A DNA stretch of 64,000 nt from Ustilaginoidea virens (taxonomy: Eukaryota; Ascomycota; Sordariomycetes; Hypocreales; Clavicipitaceae): contig NC_057320.1 of the NCBI RefSeq assembly GCF_000687475.1, positions 620,001 through 684,000 of the forward strand, written 5' to 3'. Shown one piece after another: positions 32,065 through 44,232 of this stretch. The position numbers and the translations under genes are program-made. Numbering within the stretch: position 1 is the stretch's first letter; every line of letters starts with the position of its first letter. A model generated the notes under the pieces. It was given only the letters and a program-made list of their open reading frames with translations. It had not been told where the DNA came from and did not search any database.

Positions 32065-32983
32065 TCACATTGTCTCGACTCGAGAGCTGGGAAGTTGCAT
32101 GGATGGGTCGTCGTACTCGATTTTAGGCCCAGAGTACAGGTCGTATACCCCAGAGCCAAAGGCAGGAATCTGCCCAATCGTTGTAACCTCGACGGAAGGC
32201 TGGTAGTGATATCCCCACTCGTGTTCCGGTTGAGAACCGTGTGGTTGCTGCATGTGTTGAGTGTAGGGAACCAAGCTGCCATGCTGTTCAACCGCCGGAG
32301 CGTCTTGCAGGCCATAGGTACCAGACGCGGGGGTTTGGTGTGTATAGAGGCCGTCTTGGAGGGCAGGACTGTGTCCCGAGGCGGGAGAAAAGCTTGCCGG
32401 GCTGCTGCTGAGCGAAGGCATGCCTCCCGTGCTGTAGGGGATGTCGAGGGTCGGGCGTTCAACATGTTGTCGTGGGATGTGATAGCCGGGGGCCACGTTG
32501 GAGCTCATCGTGGCAATTCCGGCGTTGTGATCCATGACGTAGAAGGCCTGTTGAGGCATGCTGGCGGTGCGTTGGACCATTTGCAAAGCATGGCCCTGGC
32601 CGTGGTACTCGTGAGCCTCGGCAGAGACGCTGTGTCGCTGAGGCATCTGGTGGTCCAGGCTGTAGGGATTCATCTGCTGCCCAAAATCGGCAAAGGAAGC
32701 AGCTCGGTGCATCGGGTGCCCGTGAGGCATGGCCTGGTTAGCCATGCTTCCTTGCTCTGGCCAAGACATGGTTGTTTGATTCGGCGTCGGTGGAGATTCG
32801 CCAATGTCTGATTCCGAACTGCAGTCGTCCAACATATCATTAGGGTGAAGCCCTCGCTGGTGAGATCTTCGCTGGTGCTTGACCATTGTGGTCTTTCGAC
32901 AGAAACTGGTACGCCGAGTCAGCCACTTGCTTTCCCATCTTTCTTTTCTTTCACATCTTTTTTTTCCTTTTAGCGAGTCCAGC

Positions 32984-33017
<34 letters not shown>

Positions 33018-33497
33018 CACACAACGTACCTTTTAAGGCATCCATCGTGTGCACACTTGTACGGGCGTTTGCCGGTATGAATCCGTCTGTGCCGAGCAAG
33101 GGAAGACGACTAGATGCAATGTAAGCTGGCGCTCAGAGAGAAGAGTGTGTACGGAATGCACCCACGTCGGAAAAGCGCTTCCCACATCCAATGTGTTGGC
33201 ACTGGTGAGGCTTCTCACCGGTGTGGGTCCGGATATGAACGGTTAATGCACTTCTTTGGATAAAGCTCTTGCCACAGCCAGGAGTGGTGCAGGTGTAGGG
33301 CCGTTCATTTGTATGTATTCGATAGTGTCGTTGTAAGTCAGACTTGCGGTTAAAGCTCTTGAGGCGTCCTGTTAGCACATTGGAGTCCGTCTTGGTAGTT
33401 ATCATCAACGGGAACATCGCACCTTGTTGCACGACTCCCAATCACACTGAAACGGCCGAGTGGTGGGCTCGTATTCGACGAGCTCGAGCAGTTCCAT
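32065..33497 (-). CDS. C2H2 zinc-finger transcription factor with four tandem fingers
   Basis: Four exons: 33497-33423, 33357-33166, 33109-33030, 32905-32065 (395 aa); introns 65, 56 and 124 nt, all GT-AG and in phase. The short exon 1 starts [17 protein letters not shown]. Fingers: [10 protein letters not shown](x8)[15 protein letters not shown](x8)[15 protein letters not shown](x8)[15 protein letters not shown](x8)HQRRSH, with TGEKP/TNERP/TGKRP linkers. Three of the four fingers are interrupted by introns, so no single long frame shows the array. The C-terminal ~280 residues are His/Gln/Pro/Ser-rich with repeated [12 protein letters not shown] type motifs, ending SSRVETM, and look like a disordered regulatory region. 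Fungal homologues with this finger set are regulators of conidiation or appressorium development, but I cannot assign the orthologue. Intron 3 holds a long CA/GT microsatellite. Confidence 0.88.
32984..33023. repeat. (CA)n microsatellite in intron 3 of the zinc-finger gene
   Basis: About 19 CA units with one AAA interruption, lying immediately downstream of the donor on the transcribed strand (gtacgtt then GT repeats). Confidence 0.93.
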
Positions 33498-36400
33498 TTC
33501 AAAACACCCACGCGTTCCAGTTCAGCAAGGGCAATGTCGCTTGTGTTGACTAATATCAACGTCCTCTGGATTGCGTCCGTAGAACGTAGTACAGACCTGG
33601 CCCCCCTTGGTAGGATGCCTTGGCTGTTGCCCACCCGTCTTTTGCAACCAAGACGCGGACGGCAGTGGCGAGGAGAATAGCCCAGTAAAAGTAGATGCTA
33701 GCAGAGGTCGCTGCGGGATCTTCCCGTTCTTTCCAATTGTCGGCTCTTTTTTTTGTTTCTTGGCTTTTGAACGCTCTTGTACGGCGCGGCTATGGTTTTC
33801 TCTCGTCGTGCAACGTCCAGTTACCTAGGTCCAAGTAGATGGGGAGTTGAGTAAGGGGAACGGATCGAGGAGAGGCCAATCCCGGCTACTTTGCATCGAG
33901 TGAATGCAACCAGGGGTAGAGAAGAAGAATGGGCCGAGTTGGAATTATGTCGGTGAAGATGAGGAGAGCAGGAAAAATATGGGCGGGGAGAGGGGCAGAG
34001 GCAGATGTTCTCCTTCATCAACGTCGAAAACGCGAGAGAAGGGCATTTGGAAACTTTAAATGATGTTGAGGATTATTAGGAGACAATGCAGACGTTATAT
34101 ACGATCGGAGACTAAGTAGCAAGGATGGATGGGTGAGACGGGGAGGGGGGCGTGTGGTAGGGGGTGAGTTGCGTCAAGGTCAGAGACGGGGGGTACCTTG
34201 TGGCTTCTGACAGTCAAGCGTCTCTCGTGGTCTTCCGCGTTGATTGAGACAAGACTCCAAGACCCTGAAGTCTAGAGGAGCTATGGATTAGAGCTCTGCG
34301 GTCTGTGATACACGAGAGGCGCTTGGGCTTGAGGTTGCTGGGATCCGGCACGCATTCGGCAAATCGACCGTAAATATGGACGCTGCAACGAAGGGGCCTG
34401 GCGATCTCCACGGGGATAAGCCAGGGGAGAGCGGGGAGCGGAGAGCGTGTCTCTGGGAAAACATCTGAAGAGAAGGAAAAGAAAAAAAGAAGGGAAAAAA
34501 GAAAAAGGTGTTTGCGGTTGGGGTTCCGTGTAGAGCCGGTCAGTCTGTCTACTCGGGGATTGCACAGGTGCTCCAGCGTGTGGAATGGGTCGGTCGTGCT
34601 GTATACACTCCTTGTGCTTGTTCTGAGGCGAGAGCCAGTTGCGTCCATGTCCCTGGGGAACAAATGCCCAGCCTTTTTCATGCGCGACTTCTCCTGTCAT
34701 TTGGCCCGGTTTCTGAAAGTAAAGTCGCTTCCGAGAGTGGTTTTTACAGCCCAAGTTGGCCGTGTCTAGCAACCGCGGCGGTCACGAGAGAACGAAGGAG
34801 TGGCTCATGGGCATTATTGCGGCCAAGACGGAGAAGTCAATGGCTTAGGCGTCTTTCTCCCAAGATAGGCTGGGTATTGGCAGCTGAGTATGAGAATCTG
34901 GATCGGTCCAGTCGGTGGACGTCATGGCCTGCCTAGAAGGTGGTTGAGGGGGGGAGGAACGGACGGCCAGCTGTGACCTAAATAAGCTGTAGCTTCATGG
35001 CTGCAAAAGGCCATCCCCTCGGTAAAGGATGAGAATGAAGAGGGTATTCAACGGCTCAAAACCAAGTAGAACGACCGAGGCTTCTCCAAAGTCACCATCA
35101 CCATCGCACATTACATTGGGTGGTGACACACTCAATCGAAGCGGACACGGATACAAACGCCATCCAAACACCATGCAAGCACGCATACAAACACGCACAC
35201 AAGCACGCATCCAAAAAAAAAGCATCCAAAAACGCATCCAAAGACACAGCATCACACATACGCACGTGCCGGGAAATGAAAGAGCAACAAACCCGCGGAG
35301 GCATCTTGTCAATACAGAGAGGCATGGCACAGACGCGTGGCCACAGGTGGAACACTGGGCAGAAGTCTTTCCCCCCTGACCGGCAATTGGTTTTTTTGGT
35401 CGTGTGGCCGCAGAGGCTAGCCCAGCAACAAGCAGCTAAAGCGCGACGTTTCCTGGGGCATGCTTGTGTGAGGACGCTGAGGAGGATACGATGAAGTCGA
35501 CGTGATGGAGGATGCTTGTTGTTGTTGGCCCATTTCGCCGCTGACAAGGGGAAAGAGCCAGCCAGGGTGGGAGGAGGTGGTGGTCTTGCCCGATCCAGGG
35601 CCTCCGCCAGCGCAAGGCATCGAGCGAGGAGCAACAAAGAAGGCAGGAGAGGGGGAGGAGGCAGGTACGCTTCTCTGTTGCAGCGCTGGAGGTACCGAAG
35701 AACCGGAAAGAACGGAGGCAGGGCCGGGGTCTCTCCCACGAGTCCTTTGGCCTGCGGAGTGCAGCGCGAGTTGCAGGACCAAAGCGTTGACGCTCTGGTT
35801 CCATGATTACGGAGCGTAGGGTCGAGCTGTTCCTGGGCAGCGTGGACGCGGAAGGTATCGAAACTCCCCGTTCATGTCGAGCTTATCCAGGTGCCGACTC
35901 GTCGGAGTTTCTGCAAGCCAGACAACATGGCTGTCTGTACAAGTGACTTGAGCGCAGGCTGTTGGGGGGACGGGACCAGGCTATCGATACGCCGGGCTGC
36001 TTTAGCTTCCTTGCCCCTCGAAGCGCGCGACTCACACCGCAAACGCTCTTGCTTCCTCGCGCACCACGTGCGTACGGTCAATCGCCCCAAGCTCCAGGAG
36101 GTATGATAGCGTGCCATTTCCCTGCCCGTTGCCGGATTGATTGGCCCGCCGGCGGGGGACGGCTTGCTCCAGAAGCCCAGCGTCGATAAACCACCCAAAG
36201 CGGGTGGGTTCTGCAAAATTTCACACAAGATTCAACCAATTCATTCATTCATTCATTCATTCATTCATCCCTTCATCCGCACGAGTTTCCCGCCCGCCAA
36301 TTTCGCAATCTGCTCCCAAGGGGATTTTGTGGCTGTCCCGGCTTGTCCCAGGTTGCGCGTGCTAACTAAACAAGCACCAGGTGACCAGGCGTGTTTTCCA

Positions 36401-36677
36401 CCCGGCAGAGAGAGGCCTGCGGGCTAGTCGTCGCCCAGCAAGATGACATTGGGCATAGTCGGCGCCCTAGGCCAGAGGCCGCCGTTCAATACATGTAGAG
36501 AACAAGTCGAGCAAACGTCCTTAATCTCCGAGGGGTGCCGACAAAGAAGCCGCACTAAAGCAAGCCAGCGCCTATGCGACGTGAAGTGAAGTGAGTATCG
36601 TGTATCGTATCGTGTATCGTATCGTAGCCGTGGCAAGGCCCATTTATCCGCAGAATACCAAATTGCAGGCAGTCGCG

Positions 36678-36680
<3 letters not shown>
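33498..36680. other. Upstream region of the zinc-finger gene, start of the gene-poor interval
   Basis: No gene recognised. The first 1-1.5 kb may be a long 5' leader of the zinc-finger gene: pyrimidine/purine tracts and many short frames, unproven. Simple repeats: (CATT)n at about 36239-36267 and a gtatcgt-type repeat at 36596-36628. Confidence 0.4.

Positions 36681-36710
<30 letters not shown>
36681..36710. repeat. T30 homopolymer
   Basis: Uninterrupted run of 30 T, followed by CTTTTTA. It lies in non-coding sequence. Confidence 0.95.
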
Positions 36711-38824
36711 CTTTTTATGCTGGCAAAACGACTTGAACCTACTCCGTACTTCCTTCGCAGGCAATTTCCGCCTTGGGCCTGCAAATTAGTGCACTGCGAG
36801 CCCTGGCCGAGTGGCAAGAACCCAAAAGACACGAGACGCAGGGATTGCTGCATCTTGGCCCTTGGGGGGGGGGGGGGTCCTGTCTCGCCGGAGGGTTAGA
36901 CCAGCATGCTGGGGGAGTCGGCACCAAAAACTACATACATGTACCCTACCAGACCAGGCCAGGCACCCAACGTGAAGCTGCCGGCAACGATTCAAATGGT
37001 TCTTTTTGGCCAAGGCATTGGACTCCAGGGGGCAGGCACATGATCCGCCCAGTTGGCAAGGATGAGGTGAGAAGGAGGTTTTTGCTGCGAGGCAAAGACG
37101 GCCCTACGGAGTACAGGGTACCCCTCTCTGGTGCCTGTACGGAGTACCTCTTGTACCCAGCCGCGTACGGAGTTGGTCGGCACCCCCCGCCTGCTGCCTC
37201 CACCTCCAGAACTCCAAACGCGAACCCCGCACAACATTCCGCAGAATCCACCAGACCTCACCGGGGTCGGCAGCAGCCCAGGCAGATGGGTGCAATCCTG
37301 CATCCATCATGCATCCATCCCACATGCCCACCCCTTTCCGGCGATCGCAAGTCGAGATTGCCTCAGGCCCAGGCCCAGGCCCAGGCCCAGGCCCAGTCCC
37401 CAGGGAAGGATGGCTGGCCCGCTGCTGCAGCAGGCAGCGACGGACACCTGCAGACATGGTGCAGGCCCTCCCCCGGCCCCAAGCATGTCCACGATGAGGC
37501 TTAGGCTTGTTGGGTTGCGAACTTGCGAACCACGGCCTTTGTCGGATTTGCGGTTTGCGGGCTGCTACACCACGCTACACCACGCTACACCACGCGTACG
37601 GGTACGGAGCACGGCAGGCTGGATCGTCGTCAAGTTCACCCTGGCTTGGCATCTTCGGGCGTCGCCAGGTAGCTGCAGCCCGCCTGGGGACGACTGGGCC
37701 TCTGGTCAGACAGACGTGGAGCGGACGAGACGGTCCTGTCTCTCTCCCTCCTTTTTTTTTCTCCACATTTTTTCATTTTTTTTTTTTTCCTTTTGCGTTT
37801 GGCTGACATTTGACGTTTTGACCGATGTAGCCTCCCGACCTGCTGTCGAAGCCGGCACCGCACCACACATGCAGCAAGCAACCTGCACACCGTCCGCAAG
37901 GCACAGCCCGGCCAGCGTTGGGGGCACTTGACAGTGGACACTGGACACTGGTGCTCCACAAGGGGTCACAGCAGCAGCAGCAGCAGCAGAAAGCACGCAG
38001 GGCACCTCGCCCCCCCCACCCACCCGCAATCTAACAAGATTGTGCCCATGAAAGCTTCTAGCCTGGGAACCGCAGAGCAGAGCGCTAGAGTTTGGCGCCT
38101 GCAGCGGGGGTGGCAGCGCCGCAGCAGCCAGGCAGCATCACGTCCACTGCCCTGTCCTGGTCGTTATCAATTTGAACCAGACCAGATGAGACCCCAGACC
38201 CAGCCAGCCCTCTCTCTCCGCCTGGCGCTCCAGCAGCGATGAAGCATGAAATCCCTGAGGGGATGCTCGCCTGAGACCTTGATCGCTGCACGTCGTTTAC
38301 ATTCCTTTATCGGGAGAATTGCTCGTCGGCAGTGACGAACCTCGCCCGTGCTCACGGGGGGGGAGGGGGGCGTAGCGTTTGGGAGAGCTGCAAGAGGCCA
38401 GAGGCAGTCAGTCTTTTTAGCCCTTGATGCTGCTTCAAAAACGAGGGCACGCCATTTCATCGGCAAGGGCCCTTCCTTGAAAATGAAGGGGGGGCCATGG
38501 TGCGAAGACGGATAGAAACAAAGTGCCCACAAAAAAAAATTGAAAATAAATGAAAAAAGGGGGGAGGGGGGAGGATAGAAAGAGAGAGAGACAGAGAGAC
38601 ATTGCACGCACCAGACACGTCTTGCACCATCGCTCGTGCTATGCCGGCCTTGGCAGTCGTCGCGGCGGGCTGCTCATTTCCAAACGACGGTGTCGGCAGC
38701 AGAGACATGCGTCCCATCATGCTTGCATTGCTGTCTGCCGCCGTGTGTGTGTGTATGTAAGTACGTATGTATGTACGGCCGTCTTGCTTGGTAGGTAAGC
38801 GACCACGCAGACACAAAAAAAAGG

Positions 38825-38855
<31 letters not shown>

Positions 38856-39407
38856 TCTGACTCGCGCGTTTGCACCGGGCCATCAGCCCGCCCAGCGGGA
38901 TGGCGTCAGCGTCAATACAATACATGCATCGCACCAGACGCGTTCTTCGCTCGACAAGTCGATCCCCCCCCCCCCCCTCCCTCTTCTGTTTGGCGGACTT
39001 TGGCACGGGTTGCCCACGGTCGTCGCACCTCGCGGCCCGCTGGACCTGGACCCTCGTCGTTTTTTGCTCGACACTGAAGCTGCTGCGCTTTTTGCCCGTC
39101 CCGGCTGAGCCCCATGCCCCGAAACCCGGCCGGCGGTCAATGTCCCGTATCCCCAGCCGCCTCCCATATCCGGAGGGCTTCCACGGCTCCACGGCCCGCC
39201 GCCAATGCTGTTCTCCCTCACAGGCGGCCAGCCTGCTTGTAAAAAGCCGAGACTGGGGGGGGGGGGACCAACCAACCAACCAACCAACCAGCTGGCAGCT
39301 GGCAGCTGCAATGCCAGACCTGCCTGCCCTGCCACCTTGGTGCTGCAGCAGCCGTGCAAGGGGCTGGCTTGGTTTGCCGGCCTGTACACCGCCGCGGGGA
39401 TGCTTGT

Positions 39408-39409
<2 letters not shown>

Positions 39410-39449
<40 letters not shown>
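39410..39449. repeat. T40 homopolymer
   Basis: The longest homopolymer of the window: 40 consecutive T. An A/C-rich mirror-like tract follows 130 bp later (39574-39630). Confidence 0.95.
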
Positions 39450-39450
<1 letters not shown>

Positions 39451-41660
39451 GTCTTGGGGCTTTTCCCCGGCGCTGCTTGCTCTGTTTAAAAAATGAATTT
39501 GATTCATCTTTCTACTTTGCTGCCATTCTTTCCTTTTAATTCTTGGCAAAGAAAAACTAAAAAAGAAAGAAAAACCCCCCAAAAAAAAAAAAAAAAAAAC
39601 AGGAAAAAAAAAAGCGGGAAAAAAAAAACAGCAGCCATGTGTACCGGTCGAGCTGGGACAGAGTTGGCGTCCCAGGCACACCTCGCCTCGCGTCGGCCGA
39701 AACCCAATCGCCTCGTCGGCCGGGGCCACACGCAACAAGACGTTCGTTCTCCAGCTCCAGCACGGCAGCGCCGTTTTGCCCCCCAGGCCCCAGTGCCAAG
39801 TGGCGTACGTGCGGGCTCGGTATGTGTGGTTCCACGTCCTGTCGGGAAAAGCCCGGGCAGGGACGGACCGCCCAAGCCAATGCCCGTGACCGCATGGTGC
39901 CGTGCCCAAGCCCCCCGCGAGTCGCTTGATCAGAAGTTTTCTCCCGCGACAGCACCCCCGCATGCAGCCTGCAAGGACAAAGGTATGTAGGAAGAAGCAC
40001 GACTGCACTGCACTGCACTGCGCGGCCGGCTGCCGCTGCGATTCTGCGCCCAGGGGCGCGGCTGCGGTCCTCGGCGGGGCGGTTGCGGGCCCGGCAGAGT
40101 CTGGGGCACGCTGCAGGCGCGGCGTTGAAACTGCACCACCCACTGGGGGGGCTGCTGATTGCCCGTCTCGTCCTGCAGGTCCTGCAGGCGGCAAAACCAG
40201 GGTTTATCCTGCAAGACCGGCCGCTCTCGATTGCGTCCAAGAAGAAGAAGAAGGAAAGAAAGAAAAAAGGGAGAAAAAGAGAGAGGGAGACAGACAGACG
40301 GAAAGAGAGAGCGACAGGGCTTGCTCGACAAGTTCATTCCGGTCGAGGACCACAATTACCCGGGAGGCTGGGTGGGCCGCCCCCCCGGGTCCGGCACGCT
40401 CTGCTCCGTGCTCGGTACAGAGCACGGAATATCCCGTCCTGCGCGTTAAAATCGCCAACAGCCACACAACAACACACCACAGACCCGTGGTGGAGGGTGT
40501 GGCGCAACCGCTCAACGCGCGATGCCCTTCACCGAGTCCCGACGTCGGTTTACGTTATGCAAACCGGGGTGCCGCTCGCAGCTTTCATGTTCCAGGTATC
40601 GCGGCCAGGTGTTGCGGGCTCGTCGAATTCGAATCCCTTCCGACCCCCGGGCGCCCCAAACGAGGACAAGATTTCCTCTGCTCAACCTTTACGAGTTGAG
40701 CAGTGTGCAACCAGGCATCGCAACCGAGGCTATATGCACCGCCTGTCTCATTCCACCAGCCCAATGGCAGTTTATCCATTTAGTAGGCACGGCAGGGGGG
40801 GCTCCAATTTCGAGTCACCCCACTTTAATCACTCTGCTTGCTTGCTTGCTTGCTCGTAGGCCCACCTGCACGACTTTGATCGCACCTCAGGTACTCGGTA
40901 CCTTTTTTTTTTTTTTTTATGCTGATGTTTGATAACCCCGTCTGTCGGGTCGCGATGGAGGTGCGGGGAATTTCACATGCTGTCATGGCCAAAGTTGATG
41001 TGCCGCTGCCCGTTGTTGTCCCTCTCCTTGGACACGGAATAAAGCAGAATTAAAGATGGCTTGGGGGGGGGCAATGCTCAGCCCACGCCCAGTGCACCAT
41101 GTCCTGCAAAACACGCCTGCAAGTAGCCACGTGCATCAGGGGCCGCCGTGGCAAAATGTCTTGCGCGCATTTCGGCCAAGGCATTTCCAATCCTCACCTT
41201 GTGAAAAACACGGCAATCTTAGCAGATGATGCACACGCAGCACAACCACGAAATTGCAGGCCAGAATCCGGACACTGGAAAAAAAAAAGTCGCACGTGGC
41301 AGCCGATGCGGGCTTGGGGGAGGGGGAGGAATGGGGTGCCCCCGTGAAATTTCGGTTCTGATACCGACGCGGAAGATCTCATCCGTGCGTACATAGCAAC
41401 GTGCGTATCTTGCTCAAACTAGAAACATGCTCTTTCTCAGATGGTTGCCAAGTTCCAAAGGTGGCGATCTGGCATATGATATGACCATCAGCGACAAATG
41501 GGCGTGGAACAGCATGGCATGGCCCCATGTGCGCGGCCTTGCAGGGCCTCGTTTACCGGCAGACAAGGGAATAGTACCGGATAAAAGATAAAGAGCGAAT
41601 ACCACAGCTCTGCTTGCTTGCTGGATTTTGGAAGCGAGACCGTCTGTGTTGTCGTGTCTC

Positions 41661-41691
41661 TTTTTTTTTTTTGGGGGGGGGGGGGGGGGGG
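41661..41691. repeat. T12-G19 compound homopolymer
   Basis: Twelve T directly followed by 19 G, then AGGGGGG. Its structure parallels the A11-G23 tract at 30636-30669. Confidence 0.95.
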
Positions 41692-42220
41692 AGGGGGGTC
41701 ACGGACTCGGAGCTGGCTCCCTGGCTGGGAGGCGCGATGCGACAGAGGACAACAGGCTGGCTCTGCTCGGCCAACTTGAGGATCGTCGATGAGGCGAATC
41801 CATCATCTAGGAGGACCCCCAGTCCGCCGGTTTAACATTGTGGGGCCTGTCGGCGTCAAACCTTGCCAGGTACCAGACAGATCCTGAGTCACCAGACCTT
41901 GCCGGAGCCCAATGGTGAACTCACCGGGGGACGGGCTTGCAGCCGAAGAGGTGGCACAGTCAAGTTGGCTGTCCGGCCGTCGCAGCAATGGGAGCAGGGG
42001 AGAGCAAGCCGGGCGAAAAAGAAAAAAGGGCAAAGGGAAAAGAAAGGGGAGGGGGGAAAGACGTTTGTCAGATTCAGACAAGTTGCCGTGCCTCATTCCC
42101 CAGCAGTGAGCACTGGGAATACCGAGATATGGCCTGCCACGGTGCGGACCGGGAGGCGACAGTGACCAACGGGTTTGAGCGCCGGCGCCTGCTCTTTTGC
42201 CCGTTCTGTCCGGCCGTTGA

Positions 42221-42345
42221 CGCTGGTCGACGCTGGTCGACGCTTGTTGACGCTTGTTGACGCTGGTCGACGCTTGTTGACGCTGGTCGACGCTTGTTGA
42301 CGCTGGTCGACGCTTGTTGACGCTGGTCGACGCTTGTTGACGCTT
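42221..42345. repeat. 10-bp minisatellite built from two alternating variants
   Basis: Twelve exact 10-bp units: A = cgctggtcga, B = cgcttgttga, in the order AABBABABABAB, then a truncated B. Upstream, cggccgttga is a related unit. A second tandem array (four gggacaa units, 42355-42380) follows within 10 bp. No coding potential is expected: open frames across it exist only because 10-mers cycle through all frames without stops. Confidence 0.97.
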
Positions 42346-44199
42346 GCACGACAAGGGACAAGGGACAAGGGACAAGGGACGAGGCTACTTACTACTGCAG
42401 CTGCGGCATCGCCAGCTCTGTTGCGCGCCCGCCCATCGAGGCACTTTTACTTCAAGGCACCGCCGTGCACGGCGATTGGGCAGAGGACGCAAGATGGCAG
42501 CAAAAACCCCGGCGATGGAAACCATAGCCCCTCGCGGACGACGAGGGAAAACCCCCCGGCCCACCCACGGGGCAAGGAATGGAAATCGACCCCCAAGCAC
42601 GGAACGCGTTGCATTTGTACCACGTGACGCAGCGCAGGGGATGATGCCTTTGGGTGGGGTCTGCCACGGAAAATTGAGTCCGAGTCGCGCGTCTGCTGTT
42701 GTGTTTTTTCGCGTTGCTTCTCGGCTGAGTAACCGTCGTCTGCTTTTCCTTCTTCTTCTTCTTTTTTTTTCTTCTCCTTTTTTTATCTCTTTTTTTGCCC
42801 TGCATGCGGCAGAGCCAGGCCAGAGCAGAGATGTCTGGCTCGTTGCGCAACGGCTGGTGGGGAAGTTCCAGGAGGAGTCGCCCACTTTGTGCGTCGATTA
42901 TTGGTTGGGTTGGCTTGGAGGGACGGGCGTGTTGAGAGCCCTTGCCCTTGGCAACTGCCGATGAGTGGGGAAATCGTTCCAAGGCTGCAGCAGGGAAGGC
43001 GGTCAGGCCAATTGGCCCAACTAAGCCAGGTCGGGGCCAGGTCGGGCCAGGGCCAAGTTATCCCCACAGGTTGTCGACTCATCGTCGCTTCCCCCCCCCC
43101 CCCGTTTCTGGTGGCCCTGTTGATGAGGCAGCTAAGCTGCACGCTGGTAAGCTGTAACCTACCAGGCATTGAGGCCATGTACTGACTGTTGGGTGGGCTG
43201 GTGGTCGAGCTGACCCTTGGATCTGCATCGCAAGGTGCAAGGCGCGAGCCATCTCCCGACAGGAAATGCCTGCGCGGCACTTGGCCACCCTGTCCAGGCC
43301 TTGATCGACGGCCCTCCAGGTTCCCAGTATATTCCTAGCGTTGCAATTTCCAGCTCGGCCGACCGATCCCTGTCCAGGGTACGGAGCACAGTCGGCCAAC
43401 TGCGCCAAACGTCTTTTTCTGCGACGGCGTGGGGCGCAAGAGCAAGGTGGCTGCTCATCACCTTGTGCTTTTTGTCGCTTGCCTCCTGCCTGCCCGCCGT
43501 CCCGTCCATCCAAGCAGCATGACCAGGTCATGACTTGCCTCGGCGATACATTGCATCTGCACCTGCGACGCGGCCCCCCTTGCCGTATCAAGCAATCACC
43601 CTTCCTCGACGCATCATGAGCTGATCCGGTGTGAACGGCTTCAGCACGCGGTGCTGCTTTGGGCGCTGCCCGCTGTCTCTAACACGCCCGTCTGGCTGAG
43701 TCGGGGTTGAAAGAGCGGAGGGACTTGCGTGCTGTGCTGCGCTGCGCTGTGCTGTGTGTGCTGTGCTGTTATGCACTACGCAGTACTCCGTAGTTTCGAA
43801 GCAATGTCCAGCTGTCCTACTCCGTAGCTGGAGGAAGAACGCTGGTCTAGGGTAGCCAAGCAGCAGTAGCCGAGCAGCAGGCCTGGGGTACCCTTGGACG
43901 AGTTGACGCCAAAAAGGTCTGGTTCGTTCGTGGCACCTACCTGATTCGTGCTTCAGAAAAGGCTGAACCAACTAGCTGCCGCCGCCGCCGCCGCCGCCGC
44001 CTTCGCCTTGGCAGCGGCTCGGCAAGCCGAGTTGTGGCGAAACTAGCGGAACTCGGCTTCGTAGCCTAGCGCAGCGGACGGCGTCCCCTGATTCCGCTCT
44101 GCGGAACAGAGAGCAAATGAAGGACGTTGACGTGGACCATGGTCCTTCATAGACCAAGGGGAGAAGCAGAGGGGAGGGGGACCGGCGAGGCCAGCAACT

Positions 44200-44232
<33 letters not shown>

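Larger units (their letters stand above)
36711..42220. other. Gene-poor interval with dense simple sequence
   Basis: No gene recognised on either strand. Notable content: G14 (36864-36877), TACGGAGTA at 37105-37113 and 37138-37146, TACTCCGTA at 36740-36748, a (GCCCAG)n-like array (37366-37397), A29 (38825-38853), C14 (38964-38977), G12 (39255-39266), (CAAC)n (39269-39291), T40 (39410-39449), T-rich tract (40902-40919) and T12-G19 (41661-41691). Confidence 0.45.

Noticed and set aside
38674..40194. 506-codon minus-strand frame
   Set aside because: Kept open by poly-A/poly-T and C-runs (poly-Phe, poly-Lys); not protein-like.
40600..40680. Possible tRNA: attcgaatccc resembles a B box
   Set aside because: The T-stem does not pair and no acceptor or anticodon arm can be drawn around it.
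42074..42368. Several Ser/Thr/Gln/Arg-repeat frames
   Set aside because: Direct translation of the 10-bp minisatellite in all frames.
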